Assembly (NCBI GenBank): GCA_945883495.1
Contig: CAMCXS010000010.1
Coordinates: 1 to 64,000 of the forward strand
Length of the DNA stretch: 64,000 nucleotides
Direction: 5' to 3'
Source of the DNA: Akkermansia muciniphila
Lineage (GTDB): Bacteria; Verrucomicrobiota; Verrucomicrobiia; Verrucomicrobiales; DEV007
In this document: one piece after another, positions 25,653-34,052 of the stretch
How the letters are laid out: each line of letters opens with the position of its first letter
Numbering within the stretch: position 1 is the stretch's first letter
Program-made: the position numbers and the translations under genes
Notes under the pieces: model-generated
Database searches by the model: none
The model's input: only the letters and a program-made list of their open reading frames with translations
Told to the model about the DNA's origin: nothing

Positions 25653-27173
25653 TCATCCCACCGCCTGCAACAAGAACGCGTCCAAATTCCCAGTGTGCTT
25701 GACCGGGAGGCTGGCGGGGACCCCATTCGCCTCCGCGCCAAGGCGACGGAACGTTTCTGGGCTGACCGCCACTTGGCCCGCCTGGGCGCAGTCGCAATAG
25801 CGGGTCGCCAAGTTCACCGTCTCCCCAATGACCGTGAACTCAAGGCGGTCGGCCGCGCCGATGAACCCATGGAGCACTTCCCCGGAATGAACGCCGATGC
25901 CAAGCTCGCAGCGGACCAAACCTTTCCGGAGGCGGCGGGCGTTGATTTGGCTGACGGATTCCTGCATGGCCAGGGCGCACCGGGCGGCGTTGCGGGCATG
26001 GTCCGGGTCGGGTTCCGGACTGCCGAACACCGCAAGAATGGCATCCCCGATGAACTTGTCGATCGTGCCGCCGTGCGCGAAGACGACTTCCGCGAGGCTC
26101 GAGAAGTAATCGTTGAGCATCTGGACGACGAACTCCGGAGCCATCCCGGCGGTAGTCTTTGTAAAACCACGGAAATCGGAAAGGAGGATGGTCACCTCGC
26201 TGGTTTCGCCTCCAGGTTGCAGCTTGCCCTGACGGGCGCGATCGAGCAACGTTTGGCGGACTTTCGGGGAGAAGTTGGTGAGCAGGTGGCCGAGGGTGCG
26301 GTTGTTCTCCGCGATTTCGTCCACCAACATGAGGTTCGCCATCGCCGCCGCCGCGTAGTTCGCCACCGCGTTGAGAAAAGCAAGGTCGTCCGGCCCAAAG
26401 GCCTTGCCCTGCGCGGGATTGTCCACGCCGATGACGCCGACGACTTTGCCCCGCCAGAGCAGGGGGGAATACATCCCGCCGTGAATCCGGTGCCGCACCA
26501 TGCTATCGGTCACGCTGCCCTGGTGCGCTTCGTCCATGATCCAGATAAAGCCCTCCTGTTCATAGGCCGCGCGGCGGATTAAGGTCCGGCTGATGGGGGG
26601 CTGATCCTCGGGGATTGACGCCCGCAGGGCAAGCTTGCCGGAGGCCGGTTCAAAGGTCAATAGGGCACCGCGAACCGCTCCGTCGATGACTCCCATGACG
26701 CTCTCCAGGATCGCTTGGCAAAGCCGTTCCAAATCCGTTTCCCGGGCGAACTGGAGGGGCAGGTCGTAGAGCAAGGAGAGTCGACGATAGGTTCGATCCG
26801 TGATCCCGTCTGGAGTGATGGGATTGGCCCCTTCCGGGCTGGCGCGGTGGGTGATGGCGGTTTGGTCATTCCCTTCCAAGTCTACCTCGATCCGCACCCG
26901 GCCGAGTTGCAGCGTTTGAGGGAGGACGAAGGTTTCCCGCGCGTCCAGCAGTACCCCATCCACCGCCGTCCCTGCGGTGCTGCCCAAATCCTCCACAGTG
27001 ATCTCGTTTTCCGAGAGCACCAGCCGGGCGTGCCGACGGGAAACGTCTTCGGCTTCGGCCAGAATCTGGCAGGTTTCGGGATCGCGCCCAGCCAGGTATT
27101 CTCCGGCTTCAAGCCGGAACGCCTGTGCCGAGCCGTCCGCTTCATAAAGGTTGAGAAGGTAATGAACAGGCAT
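25653..27173 (-). CDS. FHA-GAF-class III adenylate cyclase
   Basis: 506 aa, soluble. The N-terminal FHA domain (about 20-95; LAGRDPETCQI, VSRRHARL, GSTAGTAVDG) is a phosphothreonine reader. A GAF domain spans about 130-290. The catalytic cyclase domain (about 320-480) has metal ligands in LLSDFRGFT and FIGDAILAVFG. Base-selecting residues look like those of adenylate cyclases (Lys in IDKFIGD, Thr in LEFTVIG) and transition-state residues Asn and Arg in ETVNLATR are present, so ATP to cAMP is the expected reaction. It starts 6 bp after the stop of the LRR kinase, an operon that invites a kinase-to-FHA signalling route (inference). Confidence 0.92.
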   Translation of the reverse strand: MPVHYLLNLYEADGSAQAFRLEAGEYLAGRDPETCQILAEAEDVSRRHARLVLSENEITVEDLGSTAGTAVDGVLLDARETFVLPQTLQLGRVRIEVDLEGNDQTAITHRASPEGANPITPDGITDRTYRRLSLLYDLPLQFARETDLERLCQAILESVMGVIDGAVRGALLTFEPASGKLALRASIPEDQPPISRTLIRRAAYEQEGFIWIMDEAHQGSVTDSMVRHRIHGGMYSPLLWRGKVVGVIGVDNPAQGKAFGPDDLAFLNAVANYAAAAMANLMLVDEIAENNRTLGHLLTNFSPKVRQTLLDRARQGKLQPGGETSEVTILLSDFRGFTKTTAGMAPEFVVQMLNDYFSSLAEVVFAHGGTIDKFIGDAILAVFGSPEPDPDHARNAARCALAMQESVSQINARRLRKGLVRCELGIGVHSGEVLHGFIGAADRLEFTVIGETVNLATRYCDCAQAGQVAVSPETFRRLGAEANGVPASLPVKHTGNLDAFLLQAVG

Positions 27174-27179
27174 GGCGGG

Positions 27180-30056
27180 TCATTTCGGTTGGGCGGCTCC
27201 CTTGTCTAGCTCACGCCAAAAATCGGCGGCGGGGCGGTAGGGCGCTGGTGCGATCTCGGCGGAAAGCATTCGGAGCGAAGGATGACGGCGGAGCGGTGCC
27301 AGAGTTGCGGCATCCTCTAAGATGCGCAGCCTTTCGAGCTTGGGCAATCGCAGGATCGGTTCCACGCTATCCAGCGGAACGCCGCCGATCGCGATCAGCT
27401 CGGTGATGGGAGCGTTGTCCAGCGGACTCAGGTCGCGCACTCGGGTGCCGGTGAGATCCAGCGTCTTAAGTCCCATCCCGCGCAAAGGTTCCAGGTTCGC
27501 GACCGCGGTGTTGGTCAAGATGAGCCGGTGGATCTGAAGCCCTCGGAGCACCTCCAGATCCTGAATCGGCAGGTCCCGCAGATCGAGGGTGATGTCTCCA
27601 AAGCTATCGGCCCGGATGGCGATCCGGGTGGTTCCGACGCCGGCCAGAGGCGAGAGTCGCTTCTTGAGGAGATCGAGGTTCCGTTCGTAATCATCCAACG
27701 TGGTGCCGGCGGCGATCGCCTGAGTTTCCAATTCCTTCCAGACCTCCGCCACGGGCCGCATCGGGCCGAATTGATATTGGGCGATGTATTTGAGCTTGGG
27801 ATGCTTGCGCAAGGGTAGGAGGCGGAGCAACGGGACGCCTACCTTAATGCGTTCCAGCTTGGGCATAGCCAGCATGGGCGTGAAATCTTCCAACTGAATC
27901 CCGTCGATTCTGAGGTTTTCAATCGGCGTCCCGCGCAACGGGCTAAAGTCCCGGACTGGATTGGAGCCCGTCATCTCAAGCGATTTCAAGGGTTTGCCGC
28001 GGAGTGGCGAGAGGTCGGAAATGTAGTTCCCATCGAGGATGAGCGTTTCGACGGGAGATTCCGTCAAGAAATCGATGCTCCGGAGGTTGCACCCTGCAAG
28101 GTCAACGAATTGAAGCGGCACCCCTCGCAGTGGGGAAACATCTGGGATTTTTAGTTGGCGCCCCCAGAACCGCTTTAGGAGCGTGCCTCGAAGCACGGTC
28201 AAATCCGTGACGTCAGTCTCGTTGATGGCCAGACTCTCCAGTGGCATTCCCAGCAAGGGCGAGAGGTCTGCCACTTTTGTCCCACCCATTTCCACCACCC
28301 TAAGACGCATACCCCGCAGTGGTTCAAGGCTGGAGATCCGAGTGGAATTGGACACATTCAATTCATCCAACGGAAGGCCGCGCAACAGCTCCAAAGTATC
28401 GACGCTTAGTCTGTCCAGATTTGCGCGTACGCGAGATCGGTTCACGATTGCAGCTCGACTTTCGTATCCCGGTCCCAACCACTCTTTCAGCCGGTCGGCC
28501 ACCAGCTTACGGCGCGGTTCGGCTTGAAGTTGGAGCTTGGACGCCAGGGCCAGTTGTGCGGGAGTGGTGTCCGGGGTGGTTTCCAAAAAGTCGATCAAGG
28601 TATCGATCCGATCCTTGGACCAGCGCGTCTCTTCGGGCTCCTTGGCCATGGCTTCCAGCGTCGGGGCGATCGCCCCCCGGCTTGCGTTCGCGGGATCCTT
28701 GGCTTGCGCGACTCGCAAGGCTTCCGCCGCCTCCGTCCATCGTTGCATCGCCACAAACAACCAGGCCCGCTGCCACCAACCCTCCGGATCGTTCGGAGCC
28801 AGGCCCAGCGCCGCGTCCAGCTTCTCCATGGCGCTGTCGAACCTTTGGAAGGTGGCCTCGCTTTGCGCGAGTGCCCGCAGAGCCGGAGCGGTCCGCCTCA
28901 ACGCCGTCAAAGCCCGTTCCGCCCGAATCCCTTCGAGGATCGCTCTGGTTCCAAACACCCCGCCAACCGTAAGCAACAGAGTGAGGCTGATCACGAACGT
29001 GCGATGCCGGGCCACGAACAAGCCGATTTGCCGGAAGGGGCCCGCTTTCTCCGCGGAGGTGGCAAAGCCGTTCTGGTAGGCCTCCACGTCGGCGGCCAAC
29101 GCCGCCGCGGACGGGTGGCGGTCCCAGCTGTTCGCGGAGAGCGCTTTCATGGCCACCGCGGAGAGCGCCTTCGGGGCCCGCCCGCCTGGGCAGTGGCGCA
29201 ATGGCGCTCCGATGTCTTTCAACGGAGAGACCACGCGAGGCCGCTTCGAACCAGATCGGCGGCGCATCGTGCCGTATGCCGTGGGCGAAAGGATGGTCGC
29301 TCTGGCGGCCTTCGCCAGGGCTTCCTTCACCGTGGCTCCGCCGATGGGAGGACGCAGGGTCAAAATCGAGTAGAGAATGCCGCCAAGAGCAAAGACATCG
29401 GTGCTTTCGTTTTGATCCGCGATGCGTCCTTGGGCCTGCTCCGGGGCCATGTAGCGGGGGGATCCCATGATTTCCCCATGAAGCGTGCTTCCGGCGGGCG
29501 CCGATCGCTGCGTGCCGGGTGCTGCCAACTGGTAAACGAAGGAGTCGTTGCGATCTTTGGCCAAGCCCCAGTCCATCACCTGGACTTCGCCGAACTCGCC
29601 CACCATGATGTTTTCCGGCTTTAGATCGCGATGAATAATGCCCTCGCTGTGGGCAAAGGACACGGCATCGCAGACCTTGCGAAAAATCGTGAGCAGACGG
29701 TCCAATCCGTAGTCGCGCAAGGTCGCGTCTTCCGCGTAGCAAAGGCCTTTCAGGATTTCCTCTAAGGTCCGCCCTCGAACCAGTTTCATCGCGTAGAACG
29801 GCGTCCCTTCATCATCATAGCCGATGTCGTGAATCGGAACGATATTGGGGTGAGCCAGCTTCGCCAAGACGGCCGCCTCCCGCAGAAAGCGATCGCGATC
29901 ACTCGGGAGCTCGTCATCGGTGAGCATCACTTTTACGGCCACTTCCCGTCCGAGCCAGAGGTCTTTAGCCTCCCAAATCCGGCCCATGCCGCCCCGGGCA
30001 ATTTCCCGGCCAAATTCGTAGCGGGCACGCAGATCAGGGGACGGGGGCGTATTCAT
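27180..30056 (-). CDS. Membrane Ser/Thr protein kinase with TPR-like and leucine-rich repeats
   Basis: 958 aa. The kinase domain (about 13-330) has GRGGMGRIW-type glycine loop (EIARGGMGRIWEA), VAVKVM, HRDLKPENIMVG and VMDWGLAK, where DWG replaces DFG as is common in PVC-group kinases. A membrane helix lies at about 353-372. A TPR-like helical region (about 390-470) is followed by irregular leucine-rich repeats to the end, with LSPLRG-P-L-SL and LEPLRGM-LKTLDLTGT-V-DLSPL units at about 23-residue spacing. The repeats should face the periplasm and sense a protein partner. First gene of a two-gene unit with the FHA-cyclase. Upstream lies the gene-free repeat region. Confidence 0.92.
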   Translation of the reverse strand: MNTPPSPDLRARYEFGREIARGGMGRIWEAKDLWLGREVAVKVMLTDDELPSDRDRFLREAAVLAKLAHPNIVPIHDIGYDDEGTPFYAMKLVRGRTLEEILKGLCYAEDATLRDYGLDRLLTIFRKVCDAVSFAHSEGIIHRDLKPENIMVGEFGEVQVMDWGLAKDRNDSFVYQLAAPGTQRSAPAGSTLHGEIMGSPRYMAPEQAQGRIADQNESTDVFALGGILYSILTLRPPIGGATVKEALAKAARATILSPTAYGTMRRRSGSKRPRVVSPLKDIGAPLRHCPGGRAPKALSAVAMKALSANSWDRHPSAAALAADVEAYQNGFATSAEKAGPFRQIGLFVARHRTFVISLTLLLTVGGVFGTRAILEGIRAERALTALRRTAPALRALAQSEATFQRFDSAMEKLDAALGLAPNDPEGWWQRAWLFVAMQRWTEAAEALRVAQAKDPANASRGAIAPTLEAMAKEPEETRWSKDRIDTLIDFLETTPDTTPAQLALASKLQLQAEPRRKLVADRLKEWLGPGYESRAAIVNRSRVRANLDRLSVDTLELLRGLPLDELNVSNSTRISSLEPLRGMRLRVVEMGGTKVADLSPLLGMPLESLAINETDVTDLTVLRGTLLKRFWGRQLKIPDVSPLRGVPLQFVDLAGCNLRSIDFLTESPVETLILDGNYISDLSPLRGKPLKSLEMTGSNPVRDFSPLRGTPIENLRIDGIQLEDFTPMLAMPKLERIKVGVPLLRLLPLRKHPKLKYIAQYQFGPMRPVAEVWKELETQAIAAGTTLDDYERNLDLLKKRLSPLAGVGTTRIAIRADSFGDITLDLRDLPIQDLEVLRGLQIHRLILTNTAVANLEPLRGMGLKTLDLTGTRVRDLSPLDNAPITELIAIGGVPLDSVEPILRLPKLERLRILEDAATLAPLRRHPSLRMLSAEIAPAPYRPAADFWRELDKGAAQPK

Positions 30057-30344
30057 CGGTCCTTCTCAACCAACGAAAGGACCTTCATTCCACCGCAAAC
30101 TAGCGGACTGCAACTCTCCACTGGATGTTTCGCCCGGCCGTAAGCCTAAATGCGGAGATGGAATGCCTCGCGGTAGAGCCGCAGAGAGCGCGGAGAATCA
30201 TAGCGGACAGTGGCTAGGGTTAAGATTCTCCCGTCACCTTCCCGATGATGAAGGATGAACGGGAAATCCGTCAGACCTTCGCGTCTTGGCGTCTTGAGCG
30301 AAGCGGGCGTGACACCCTTTCCAACACGGAGGCAAACTACGGAT
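30057..30344. other. Gene-free, repeat-like intergenic DNA upstream of the LRR kinase
   Basis: No coding frame with support. Contains GCAGAGAGCGCGGAGA (30181-30196) and CTTCGCGTCTTGGCGTCTTG (30278-30297), phrases that resemble dispersed intergenic repeats I remember from verrucomicrobial genomes but have not checked. The promoter of the LRR kinase should lie in the first 150 bp; no convincing boxes were found. Confidence 0.4.
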
Positions 30345-30405
30345 AAACAATAATCATCCCGCTTACCTGTTGGAAGTAGCGCATCGCAGCAGGCGAACGG
30401 AAGGC
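30345..30405 (-). repeat. Second copy of the ~60-bp motif (inverted)
   Basis: Minus-strand copy of the motif at 15751-15812. The 32-bp core (30345-30376) has CTTCCAACAG, TAAGCGGGATGA and TTGTTT with three mismatches to the first copy. The left part (30377-30405) also aligns with a one-base length difference. It lies 293 bp downstream, in the same orientation, of the 21-bp array at 30698-30844. Confidence 0.82.
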
Positions 30406-30562
30406 AAGGAGTGCTGCAAGACCCGTTGGCGACGCTCAGCCTAGGCTAACTTGGCCGAGGGTGTTCATCATGGCTCAGAAAAGCGCTAGAAGACGGCCTA
30501 AGTGTCCACGGATCTCCCCATAGTCCCGCACCTTTCAGGGCGGAGCGCCTGTCGTGGCGTTT

Positions 30563-30631
30563 CCCAGGGCTGCGGTCGCTGAAAGCTCCCTGCGCCCTGG
30601 GCTACCCTATCCCGGCCCGTGGGGCCTTTTT
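30563..30631 (+). terminator. Two hairpins, the second an intrinsic-terminator-like GGCCC-GTG-GGGCC-T5
   Basis: CCCAGGG (30563-30569) pairs with CCCTGGG (30595-30601) over a 25-nt loop. Then GGCCC (30614-30618), a GTG loop and GGGCC (30622-30626) are followed by TTTTT (30627-30631). The second has the form of an intrinsic terminator on the plus strand, although both flanking genes are on the minus strand. So either an unannotated plus-strand RNA ends here or the whole is a dispersed repeat. Confidence 0.5.
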
Positions 30632-30697
30632 GAATCGCTTCCAGCGGCTACCCAACCGTGGCGGCGCGAGCGGTGCAGACGTCGCGATGCCGGTTGT

Positions 30698-30844
30698 ACG
30701 ATCACGAGACGTCATTGAAGCGAGTCAGCTCTGAATTGAAAGAGACCGGATCGTCATTGCAGAAACCATGGAAGTCATTGAAGACACGAGAGCTATCATT
30801 GATAAGACACGACATCTCATTGCAGAGAGCAGAGATGCGTTCGC
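30698..30844 (-). repeat. Degenerate 21-bp tandem array (second copy)
   Basis: On the minus strand, units start at 30823, 30802, 30781, 30760, 30739 and 30718, exactly 21 bp apart, each beginning TCAATGA, TCAATGAC, GCAATGAC or a close variant. A weaker unit precedes at 30844. The remaining positions are poorly conserved apart from a CGTGTCT-like stretch that matches CGCGTCAC of the first array. Same period, same core and same orientation relative to the conserved motif as at 15592-15812. Confidence 0.8.
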
Positions 30845-30881
30845 GTGTACGAGAGGAAGCGTTGTACGCGCAGGAGCGCGA

Positions 30882-30909
30882 GTTGATGGTTGAGGGTTGA
30901 TGGTTGAGG
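30882..30909 (+). repeat. Perfect 14-bp direct repeat
   Basis: GTTGATGGTTGAGG occurs twice head to tail (30882-30895 and 30896-30909), just after the 21-bp array and 32 bp before the end of the cytochrome gene. Probably a slippage product; no function can be assigned. Confidence 0.7.
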
Positions 30910-30940
30910 GGATTGTGGATTTTGGGGCGCCCGGCGCAGT

Positions 30941-32242
30941 TCACCGCATCCGCAAGAACTCTTCGATGAGCTTGTCCGGCAGGCGAATCATTCTCGCTCC
31001 GGCCTTGGGGTAACGCCGCTCCGCGTTTCCCGTGAACACCTCGCGCAACTCGGCATCGGTGCGGCGTTCGAAGACGCCTTCGAGCGCCGGGGGCAGGAAT
31101 TCTTCGCGGTCCAAGGCGTAGGGACTGATGGCGCCGAAGTAGGGTTCCCGCGCCAATTCCGGGCCGCCGCGTCCTTCCAGGGAATGGCAGCCGTAGCAAT
31201 CCATCCGGGTGAGCCATTCATCGAGCGTGACGGACGTTTCCGCCAGGGCCAAGCCTTGCAGCGCCAGGGTGATGGCGGTGCGTTGCAGAGGGCTGAGGTA
31301 ATAATAAGGCACCGCCCCAGCCAGCGGCTCGTCTTGCAGGCATCCCCGGTTTTCCGGTCGTAACTCCAGGAGCGGACGTGCTTTGCGCAGCGGCATCGGC
31401 CCGTCGCCGGTGTCGTGACAATTCGCGCAGCCTTTGCTGGCGAAGAGTTCCCGGCCCCGCGCCGCCAAGGCTGGGTCCGCCGATTCCTGAAGCAAGGCCG
31501 GATCCGGCTCCTCACGCATCGGGGAGGATTGCAGATACGCCGCCAAATCCGCCGCCTCGATTTCAGTGAGCCCATGCGCCGGCATCCGGCCCGAGGGATG
31601 ATACTTCACCGGATCGAGCAGAAATCGTGTCAGGTAATCCGTGGTCCAAAACAAAGCGATCCGCACCGGCTGCGACGCCATGGCCGGGGCCTCGACCGTG
31701 GCGTCCTTGGGCAAAGCCGGCGGGAAGTATTCGGTATCCGGCGCATGACAGGCGATGCAGCCGATCGAGTGATACAATTCCCGCCCCCGGTCGATATTGC
31801 CCAGCAAAAGCGGTTCACCCGGCGGCTGCCGCAAGGAAACGAGATAGGCATAGAGCGCCGCCAATTCCTCCTCGTCCCGGTCCGGCCCGGCGAAGAGGCT
31901 GGGCATGGAGGTGGAGCGTTTCAGCATGCGCGGATTGCGGAGGAGGATTTGCAGGACGGACTCGTCCCCAAACCGCGACCCCACGCCGGAAAGCCGAGGA
32001 CCGGCGACGCCCGAAAATCGTGCCCGCAGCGGTTCGGGCGGTTCGTGACAGCCGGTGCAGTTCAGCTCATTGAGGAGGAGCTCCCCGCCTTTGGCCAAGT
32101 ATTCCGGAGCGTCTTCCTCCGCGTGAAAGCGATTGAACCCGGTCACCAGCGGATAATTCACCTCCTCGGCGTGCGCGGGATGCGCCCGGACCCACGACGG
32201 GACGGCAAACACCAGAACTGCGGCGACAACGAAGCGGGCCAT
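30941..32242 (-). CDS. Secreted tetraheme cytochrome c
   Basis: 433 aa from Met 32242, which lies 4 bp after the stop of the VWA gene and opens directly with a signal peptide (MARFVVAAVLVFAVPSWVRAHPAHA). Four c-type heme motifs are seen: CTGCH (about 62), CIACH (162), CANCH (272) and CYGCH (349). Methionines such as RMPAHG and SMPSLF are possible distal ligands. The arrangement is of four linked monoheme cytochrome c domains. It is periplasmic, last gene of the long MoxR/ABC operon, and may pass electrons for a redox step there or be the acceptor of a dehydrogenase. The frame is open to 32278, but that start would overlap the upstream gene. Confidence 0.88.
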   Translation of the reverse strand: MARFVVAAVLVFAVPSWVRAHPAHAEEVNYPLVTGFNRFHAEEDAPEYLAKGGELLLNELNCTGCHEPPEPLRARFSGVAGPRLSGVGSRFGDESVLQILLRNPRMLKRSTSMPSLFAGPDRDEEELAALYAYLVSLRQPPGEPLLLGNIDRGRELYHSIGCIACHAPDTEYFPPALPKDATVEAPAMASQPVRIALFWTTDYLTRFLLDPVKYHPSGRMPAHGLTEIEAADLAAYLQSSPMREEPDPALLQESADPALAARGRELFASKGCANCHDTGDGPMPLRKARPLLELRPENRGCLQDEPLAGAVPYYYLSPLQRTAITLALQGLALAETSVTLDEWLTRMDCYGCHSLEGRGGPELAREPYFGAISPYALDREEFLPPALEGVFERRTDAELREVFTGNAERRYPKAGARMIRLPDKLIEEFLRMR

Positions 32243-32246
32243 GCCC

Positions 32247-34049
32247 TTACCTTTCCGCCACCAAGGCGCCGCCCTCAACCAAGCTCTGGCGCCAAGCCAT
32301 CCAGGCCCAACTGCCCACGAGCAGCGCCATCACGAGCAAGGTCCAAAGCGGCCAGTTTAAGTCATGCTCGGAGTGACGCTGCACCAACTGGCGCTCCACG
32401 CCGGAGACATCGTCCCGGCTCGCCGACTTGCGGAAATCGCCCTCGCGGGCATCGGCGAAGTAGGTCACGCCCTGGAGCAGAGGGACCTCGCCTTGAGCGA
32501 TCGAGAGAAACCCAATTTTGAGGGGCGCCCTGAGGTCCGCGAGCGGGAGATCGCGTCGCCAGTCCTCCGAGCTATCCCACGAGGTGAAGCGAGCTTCCAC
32601 CGTGCCCAAGGACGCATCCGCGACGGGCACTTTCAACGGTTGCCCGGTTTCCAAAATGCGGCGTTCGAGCACCGGTTTGTCGAGCCGGATCGATTCCGCG
32701 AACCTGTGGATTGCCAGAACGAAGGCGGGCAGCTGATCTGCGTTCGAAGTGGCCACATCGAACCCGAAGAGCAACTGCCGCGAACCATCGGGGTGGCGCC
32801 GCAGCAGGATGAGTGGCTTGTCCTCCCGCCAGACGAGCACGCGATCGTTCTCGGTTTGGGGAATCCCAAAGCTCTGCTGATGAATCAACGGCTCCCAATT
32901 CAAGTTCGCCACCAGCTCATGATCCTCCGCGAGAATCCGCCCCGCCACCGGCTTCGCCGACGCCGAGGGCCGGTCCAGAAAGACGACCGCGTTCCCCGAT
33001 GGCAGCGCCGGATTCAAGGGATCATACCCCGCGAACGCCAAATCCGCCGCCGGCCCACCCGCCTCAGCCAGCCGAGCCCCGTCAATCGAAGCCACGACTT
33101 TCTCCGTCAACGAGGTCAACCGTGTCGAACTCAGATTGCTCACAAACAAAACCCGCGGCTCCGGACGCAGCAGCGGCAAGACATCGTCCACGGCAAACCC
33201 GTCCGGCTCCAACTGCAACCGGAGCCTCTCCCCGCCCGCCGGAAAGCCGCCTTCCAAAACCCGGACCTCGCCGGGCTCCAACCGGATCTTCTGGGCAGGT
33301 GACCGCTGCTCCCCCGCCGCGAGTGTCCAGCTGCGTTCCACGGCGGACTCGCCGAAGTTGCGCAGCAGTGCCCGCCAGCGCGCCTTGCCGCCCTCCTCCC
33401 GCACTTCCAAGCCCGTAAAGCCCGCGTTGTCGATCGACCGGCCCACGGCGAGGAGCCGGGCATCGAACGGCAGCTCCGGGACGACGTGATCCGTCACCAG
33501 AATGACCACGCCCGATGGCCCCACCGCACTGCGCGCCACCCGCAGCGCCGGGGTGAACTCGTGTTCTCCCAGCAACGGCTCCCAAGCGGCCAAAACGCCC
33601 TGAACGCCTTTCAACTCGGTGCCGCGATAGTAGTTCCGCCCCGCCAACCCGCTTCCGACGACGTAGTACTCCGTGCGCCCCGAAGCCGAGCCCATGCCGC
33701 TGAGGACGCGGATCAATTCCTTGGCCGCCTCCTCACGAAACGCGGACATCGAGGCCGACTCATCCAGGACGACCGCCACCGGCTGCACTGATTCTGGCCG
33801 AAGCCAGCGCGGTTGCGCCAGAATCCACGTCAGCAAGAGGACCATCAACAACTGCAACCAGAGCGGCACCGATGCGCGGATTCGATCGATTTTCCGCCCT
33901 TCGCTGCTCTCCCGTTGGATCTGTTGCAGCAGAAACAAAGTCGAAATGGTGACCGGCTGGCTTTGGCGTTGCAGCAAATGGATCAGCAACACGGCGGGAA
34001 TACCGAGGAGCGCCCAAAGTCCGGCGGGGTTGCCCAAAATCCATTCCAT
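32247..34049 (-). CDS. BatA/VWA-domain membrane protein
   Basis: 600 aa. The N-terminal BatA-type region has two membrane helices (about 8-25 and 60-80; FLLQQIQRESSEGRKIDRIRAS between them) followed by a von Willebrand A domain with a DxSxS-type metal site (VVLDESASMS, about 95) and VVILVTDH (about 184). A long beta-rich middle part and a last membrane helix near 572-590 complete it. This is the layout of aerotolerance-type BatA-like proteins found with MoxR and DUF58 partners, thought to assemble or insert envelope protein complexes. Three bases separate it from the DUF58 gene. Confidence 0.85.
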   Translation of the reverse strand: MEWILGNPAGLWALLGIPAVLLIHLLQRQSQPVTISTLFLLQQIQRESSEGRKIDRIRASVPLWLQLLMVLLLTWILAQPRWLRPESVQPVAVVLDESASMSAFREEAAKELIRVLSGMGSASGRTEYYVVGSGLAGRNYYRGTELKGVQGVLAAWEPLLGEHEFTPALRVARSAVGPSGVVILVTDHVVPELPFDARLLAVGRSIDNAGFTGLEVREEGGKARWRALLRNFGESAVERSWTLAAGEQRSPAQKIRLEPGEVRVLEGGFPAGGERLRLQLEPDGFAVDDVLPLLRPEPRVLFVSNLSSTRLTSLTEKVVASIDGARLAEAGGPAADLAFAGYDPLNPALPSGNAVVFLDRPSASAKPVAGRILAEDHELVANLNWEPLIHQQSFGIPQTENDRVLVWREDKPLILLRRHPDGSRQLLFGFDVATSNADQLPAFVLAIHRFAESIRLDKPVLERRILETGQPLKVPVADASLGTVEARFTSWDSSEDWRRDLPLADLRAPLKIGFLSIAQGEVPLLQGVTYFADAREGDFRKSASRDDVSGVERQLVQRHSEHDLNWPLWTLLVMALLVGSWAWMAWRQSLVEGGALVAER

Positions 34050-34052
34050 ACG

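Noticed and set aside
30658-30900. 80-codon plus-strand frame over the second 21-bp array
   Set aside because: Its repeated look is due to the 21-bp period; no start signal or conserved sequence, and the same array type is non-coding at the first site.
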